From Caprella mutica (taxonomy: Eukaryota; Arthropoda; Malacostraca; Amphipoda; Caprellidae): DNA of 64,000 nucleotides. The notes beneath the pieces were generated by a model. That model was not told the DNA's origin, did no database searches, and worked only from the letters and a program-made list of their open reading frames with translations. The stretch lies in the NCBI GenBank assembly GCA_947561585.1, contig CANNZV010002589.1, positions 44,773 through 108,772 on the forward strand, given 5' to 3'. This document shows positions 59,982-64,000 of the stretch, piece by piece (the stretch's first letter is position 1; each line of letters begins with the position of its first letter). The position numbers and the translations under genes were made by a program.

Positions 59982-60352
59982 ATCGCCACTCCCGCTAACA
60001 CACTTAATAATCCGCCCAACACCAAGGCCACCCACGAAATCAATTGACCGCCCGCAAAATCTTCAAAAAAGCCCAGATCTTGAATCACGTGCTTTAATGA
60101 CGCCACGCTGTGATACGCCACCGCCGTTAAGCCCAACCATAGAACCAGTTTTGTCCAACAGTTGTCGGTCAACGCCTGCTTTACCTCGTTAAACTGTTCT
60201 GGCGATGACAGCGCACAGCCCAAATACATCAAAAAGACACCTAAAAAGCCCCACACTGCCACCGCACTGATGCGATGCAAAATGGACGCGATTGCGGTGA
60301 TGGGAAACGCCACGGTCGTCAAGTTTAAATTGACTGGTCGATTGTCTTTCAT
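59972..60352 (-). CDS. sdhC: Succinate dehydrogenase cytochrome b556 subunit
   Basis: Inner-membrane complex II subunit. It is 126 aa with three helices. RPVNLNLTTVAFPITAIASILHRISAVAVWG contains the conserved HRISG-type quinone site (Ser and Arg). AVAYHSVASLKHVIQDLG carries the haem-ligand His and the conserved H-x-x-x-D. The start is the ATG at 60352. It leads the sdhCD pair and has a plausible promoter 60 bases upstream. Confidence 0.92.
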   Translation of the reverse strand: MKDNRPVNLNLTTVAFPITAIASILHRISAVAVWGFLGVFLMYLGCALSSPEQFNEVKQALTDNCWTKLVLWLGLTAVAYHSVASLKHVIQDLGFFEDFAGGQLISWVALVLGGLLSVLAGVAICL

Positions 60353-60412
60353 ACTATAGCCCTTGTTGTGATGAGCGCCGATACACTATGATGGCTCATA
60401 TAATCTGCGCAA

Positions 60413-60441
60413 ATTATAGAGAGTTACGCGCCGTATGACTA
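60413..60441 (-). promoter_or_regulatory. Sigma-70 promoter for sdhCD
   Basis: On the minus strand: TAGTCA, 17-bp spacer, TATAAT. The -10 is perfect and the -35 matches four of six bases. The start would lie near 60406, about 54 bases before the sdhC ATG. Confidence 0.6.
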
Positions 60442-60533
60442 GCCAAAAATGCAATTTTGCACACAAAGCATCATTTCACCTTGAATGCGTTACGCGCAAT
60501 TAAACCCTTATCACGACTTACAATGAGTACACC

Positions 60534-61769
60534 ATGCCAAGCACTCCGTCTCAGTACGACTTCATTTTATTCGGCGCCACCAGCTTTGTCGGCGCCAGCG
60601 TCATTCGCTACCTGACCTCACACGAGGTCAACAACGTGCCCTTCACATGGGCCGTCGCGGCCCGTAATCCAGACAAAATGCGAGACGCACTCGCGCATTT
60701 GCCTACACACTCGATGCCTGACCAGCTCATCGCCGATGCAAATGACCCCGCTTCGCTGAATGCCTTATGCGCGCGCACCAAGGTCATCGTCTCCACTGTA
60801 GGACCCTATGCTCTGTATGGTGAGCCGATGCTCGCAGCCTGCGTTGCGTCAGGTACGGACTATTGCGACTTAACCGGTGAAACTCACTGGATGATGCAAA
60901 TGATCCACACATACCATCAACAAGCGGTCGAGTCGGGTGCGCGCATCGTACACGCTGCTGGGTTCGACTCCATTCCATCGGACATCGGCATGATGCATCT
61001 GCAGCAGCTGTCACAGCAGTACCATCAACAGCCATGCTCTGAGGTCATCATGGGCGTAAAATCACTCAAAGGTGGCCTATCAGGTGGCACACTGGCGTCC
61101 ATGATCACAGCCGTCGACATCATGATCAAGGAGCCGTCACTGCGTCACACCCTCAGCAACGCCTATGCGTTATGCACGCCCTCAACGCATCAAACATCAC
61201 AGATGAATGTGTTGCTCCCTCGCTACAGCAAAGCACTCAAGTCATGGCTCGCACCGTTCATCATGGCCTCCGTCAACACAGCCGTCGTGCATCGCAGCAA
61301 CCAACTGTCAGACTACGCATACGGCGAACAACTGACATACTGCGAAGGCATGATGCTTGGCTCAGGCATTCAAGGACTGATCAAGTCGTCGCTGTACTCC
61401 TTGGCACTGGCACTGTTTTTTGCCAGCATCGCGTTCAAGCCCTCTCGTTGGCTACTTAATCGTTTTGGATTGACACAGCCTGGAGACGGCCCCAGCTTAA
61501 CGGCACAAGATCGCGGCTCATTTGAACTGGTATTTGTCGGACAGACCGACTCCACATCAACACCCGTTCAACTCACATTTCGTGCTGAGTCCGATCCCGG
61601 TTATGGCTGGACGGCCAAAGCGCTCACTCAAGCCGCCTTATGTTTAGCGCACGACGAGCTGACTGATACATCCGGTGGTTTTTGGACGCCCGCCTCTTTG
61701 TTGAATGATTCACTCAAAGCACGCTTAGTACGTTTTGCTGATGTGACACTCAGCGAAACACAGCCGTAA
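60534..61769 (+). CDS. Saccharopine-dehydrogenase-like oxidoreductase
   Basis: A 411-aa enzyme of the family also called trans-acting enoyl reductase. The N-terminal Rossmann fold starts FILFGATSFVGASVIRYL, with VAARNPDKM and VVSTVGPYALYGEPML following; the CVASGTDYCDLTGETHWM segment and VHAAGFDSIPSDIGM are typical. A hydrophobic segment around 285-300 (SSLYSLALALFFASIAF) suggests membrane association, as in related proteins. Mycobacterial relatives act on lipid intermediates, others are uncharacterised. The substrate is unknown. It is divergent from sdhC and ends at a bidirectional terminator. Confidence 0.85.
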   Translation: MPSTPSQYDFILFGATSFVGASVIRYLTSHEVNNVPFTWAVAARNPDKMRDALAHLPTHSMPDQLIADANDPASLNALCARTKVIVSTVGPYALYGEPMLAACVASGTDYCDLTGETHWMMQMIHTYHQQAVESGARIVHAAGFDSIPSDIGMMHLQQLSQQYHQQPCSEVIMGVKSLKGGLSGGTLASMITAVDIMIKEPSLRHTLSNAYALCTPSTHQTSQMNVLLPRYSKALKSWLAPFIMASVNTAVVHRSNQLSDYAYGEQLTYCEGMMLGSGIQGLIKSSLYSLALALFFASIAFKPSRWLLNRFGLTQPGDGPSLTAQDRGSFELVFVGQTDSTSTPVQLTFRAESDPGYGWTAKALTQAALCLAHDELTDTSGGFWTPASLLNDSLKARLVRFADVTLSETQP

Positions 61770-61814
61770 ACGACCAAACAACTCTCTGAGACGCCGCGCC
61801 TCCCAGGTCGCATA

Positions 61815-61853
61815 AAAAAACCCTGCGCCATATGGAAAAGCGCAGGGTTTTTT
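61815..61853. terminator. Bidirectional terminator between oxidoreductase and pilY1-like genes
   Basis: AAAAAACCCTGCGC, 11-base loop, GCGCAGGGTTTTTT. A 14-bp stem with A and T runs on the two sides. Confidence 0.92.
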
Positions 61854-61909
61854 ATTGGGTTGATCATGCGTCCGTGACACATATCATGCCACGGACACTC
61901 AGCGTGAGA

Positions 61910-64000
61910 TTATTCCTCTAGCCAAAACAAGATATCTTCAAGGTGAGGGCTTTTTCCCTTCTCATCCGTATCACAGACTTCCGTCGCGCCATCACATTCC
62001 TCCTGACACTCTTTCACACCCAGCACAGACTCAACGCCTACCATCCCAAGACACCCCTTAGGTGGCTCATCTGTGGGGGGCTCCGGTGTAAGTAGAGTAA
62101 ACGGCGGCGCAATCCCTGGCTGCTTGAGATTATAGCTGCCGTCATCAAATTGATTCTCACCCGAGCGAATATTCACCATGTACAATTTATTACGCCCAGT
62201 CTCGTCTAAACAGCCGTCCTCCTGACTCAGAGACGTGCTGCGATCATTCGGAATAAACGTCGTGAACACCACCGTACCTCGACGAGTCACAGATGGATTC
62301 AATACTTTCTCAGCACGTGATAATGGCATGTACCAACCATTCACCAATAAACTTGGGTCAGGGACAAAGCCTCTATTGAAGGTATCCAATTTCTGTAAGT
62401 CACCCACCACGGTCGGCCTCATATCATCGGTACTGTTTGGGTCTAATGGTGAAAACGGCTTGCTGTCTTTCACGACCACAAAGATGTCTTCACCGCCCTC
62501 GGTGATGCTCGCTCCATACAAAGGATCTGGTCGGCGACCGGAGCCATAGGCAATGTGCAGCTTCTTCAACCCATCGATCACGTCGGTATACAAGGAGATG
62601 TTTAATGGGTTCATAAAACGCTGACTTTGACGAGGGGTCGCCGGCTCAGTCGTCACTTTGGCGCGCACATACGCTTTTGCAAAACTTTTCGCGTCATTCG
62701 TTTTGTCAAAAGCATCTTCCACATCGATACGCCACAGCGTGCCATCAATCGACAGTGCAAAAATCTTATCCACCAGGCCATCTGAATTCATATCCAATAC
62801 TGACGGCGTGTCGACGATAGTGGGCACTCTCATTTGACTCATTGCAGTATCACGGTTGGCAGACCACAACAACTTACCCGTCATCGGATCCAGCATCAAA
62901 ACATCACCACCGCGTGTCGACCATGCGGTATCCGCCACGATCTGACCGTTGTTATCGTCTGTGTCGTCATAGCCACCGCTGATAAACAGCGCATAATCAT
63001 CTTGCTGGTTATTGCCATTATAATCCCAGGCCACTTTACCCAGAATTGGTTGACCCCAGCTTTGACCCAACTGGCTCCCAAGTGTTGGGTTTTCACCCAA
63101 TAAATCCCACAGCAATTCAGGTTCTTTTTGATCTGACACATCCAAGGCAAACACGTTTTTTCCACCCCGACGCATGCCAAAGAATAGAATGGCCGTTTCG
63201 CGACTGCCAATTTTGCCGTCGCCATTGTCGTCGACGTGCCACAACGTCATTTTCCCATCCAAGCCATACGTTTTATTGTCCAAGCCAAACGCGCGATTAC
63301 GGTAGTACGTTAAGGTATTGTTCAACAATTCGCTCGGAATAAACTCCCACTGCTCTCGACCTCCAGAGATAACACCCTCTGTATTCGCACGTACAAAGTG
63401 CAAAAACCCTTGATTGGTGCCGAAGGCAACAAAATCTCGACCATTCTCATAGCGCAATAGCTTAGGCGATGAATGCAATGGATCACCGATGTACTCATTC
63501 GAATCCTCGGTACTGCCATCCCCATCATCATCGTCCACATCATAACCAAACGCCCATTTCGCCGCTTTCTCAGCTTCCTCGGCAGTAAGACCTGCTGGCA
63601 GCACTTGATCAGGATAGGTCACAGGGCTTAATAACGTATTCTTAAGCGCACTCACAGACAATGCTTGTGTTCGGCCTGATCCATACGACACGTACAAATC
63701 TCTGCCTGTTCGTAATTGAGAGGCCGCGCCTTGATTTCCCATCACTTCGTGTGCAGGCACTGGGGGCTGATCTGCGGCCCATAAATCCCGGGGAACATAA
63801 CCAGTGTCGTCTTTTACGATGAAATTGAACTTATCATCCAGCACCGGCTTGTTGTTCTTGTCTTTAATTTTACCGCCATCTGCATAATCAACTTTATATT
63901 TACGCACATTCGATTCCCAACGATTAAATGAGGCCGCATTAAACAATGGGAAAAACAGCTCATCGCCATCGGCCAAGGCATTATCAAGATTTGGTGTAAC
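61910..64000 (-). CDS. pilY1: PilY1-like type IV pilus protein, C-terminal part
   Basis: The gene is open to the right edge, so its N-terminus lies beyond 64000 on +. The visible 696 residues or so hold the PilY1 beta-propeller: GDPLHSSPKLLRYENGRDFVAFGTNQGFLHFV, TAILFFGMRRGGKNVFALDVSDQKEPELLWDL, QSWGQPILGKVAWDYNGNNQQDDYALFISGGYDD. Acidic loops DDDDGDGSTED and DDNGDGKIGSRE resemble calcium sites, as known in PilY1. PilY1 sits at the pilus tip and controls extension and retraction. The C-terminus has several cysteines (GCLGMV, CQEECDGATEVCD). No other pilus gene is in view. Confidence 0.9.
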   Translation of the reverse strand, partial: VTPNLDNALADGDELFFPLFNAASFNRWESNVRKYKVDYADGGKIKDKNNKPVLDDKFNFIVKDDTGYVPRDLWAADQPPVPAHEVMGNQGAASQLRTGRDLYVSYGSGRTQALSVSALKNTLLSPVTYPDQVLPAGLTAEEAEKAAKWAFGYDVDDDDGDGSTEDSNEYIGDPLHSSPKLLRYENGRDFVAFGTNQGFLHFVRANTEGVISGGREQWEFIPSELLNNTLTYYRNRAFGLDNKTYGLDGKMTLWHVDDNGDGKIGSRETAILFFGMRRGGKNVFALDVSDQKEPELLWDLLGENPTLGSQLGQSWGQPILGKVAWDYNGNNQQDDYALFISGGYDDTDDNNGQIVADTAWSTRGGDVLMLDPMTGKLLWSANRDTAMSQMRVPTIVDTPSVLDMNSDGLVDKIFALSIDGTLWRIDVEDAFDKTNDAKSFAKAYVRAKVTTEPATPRQSQRFMNPLNISLYTDVIDGLKKLHIAYGSGRRPDPLYGASITEGGEDIFVVVKDSKPFSPLDPNSTDDMRPTVVGDLQKLDTFNRGFVPDPSLLVNGWYMPLSRAEKVLNPSVTRRGTVVFTTFIPNDRSTSLSQEDGCLDETGRNKLYMVNIRSGENQFDDGSYNLKQPGIAPPFTLLTPEPPTDEPPKGCLGMVGVESVLGVKECQEECDGATEVCDTDEKGKSPHLEDILFWLEE

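Overview
The window is a 64 kb piece of a gammaproteobacterial chromosome. The gene families, and the gene orders miaB-ybeZ-ybeY-corC-lnt-leuS-lptE-holA and pcnB-folK-(dNK)-panB-panC-panD, suggest a marine Oceanospirillales/Pseudomonadales-type organism. A CbrB-type regulator points the same way. The taxon is inferred from gene content and not tested. The sequence is draft quality. It has one 287-base run of N inside lpdA and roughly thirty single-base frame breaks, mostly one extra base in a homopolymer. These hit essential genes (leuS, holA, lptE, sucA, sdhB) as well as dispensable ones, so I treat them as sequence errors unless noted.

Layout. 0.2-3.4 kb: a Fur-box-preceded bfd-bfr iron-storage pair (both frame-broken), then argD (broken) and argF. 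3.4-5.8 kb: an epoxide-hydrolase-like protein and a large lipase-like lipoprotein. 6-11 kb: class Ia ribonucleotide reductase nrdA and nrdB as separate units, each with a NrdR double box; nrdB also has a perfect DnaA box. 11-20 kb: MAPEG protein, alaA, alpha/beta hydrolase, YedI-type protein, an outer-membrane barrel, a SulP transporter, murJ, nudF and pyrB. 20-31 kb: lipoprotein, yciO, rnm, yciB, yciI, an SH3 protein, pdxJ, pcnB, folK, deoxynucleoside kinase, panBCD and cytochrome b561. 31-35 kb: an SSB paralogue, a cytochrome P450, an aspartate-type aminotransferase and a DUF1820 protein. 35-45 kb: the tRNA/ribosome/envelope cluster miaB to holA.

45-46.6 kb is the most interesting part. It holds an NtrC-family regulator of CbrB type with a degenerate receiver. 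Directly downstream come two direct repeats (AAGGTAACACTT, 33 bp apart), a consensus sigma-54 promoter, and a non-coding stretch of about 106 nt made largely of AAN triplets that ends in a strong intrinsic terminator. This has the architecture of the Pseudomonas CbrB-CrcZ (Hfq/Crc decoy RNA) module, in a much shorter form.

46.7-60.4 kb: the TCA-cycle block, read leftward (sdhC-sdhD ... sdhA-sdhB-sucA-sucB-lpdA). It is split between sdhD and sdhA by about 4.5 kb carrying a 1135-aa exported LamG/haem-motif protein and a convergent 69-codon orphan gene. Each half appears to have its own sigma-70 promoter. 60.5-64 kb: a saccharopine-dehydrogenase-like oxidoreductase and the 3' part of a pilY1-like gene that runs off the right edge. 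I saw no tRNA, rRNA, CRISPR array or insertion sequence.
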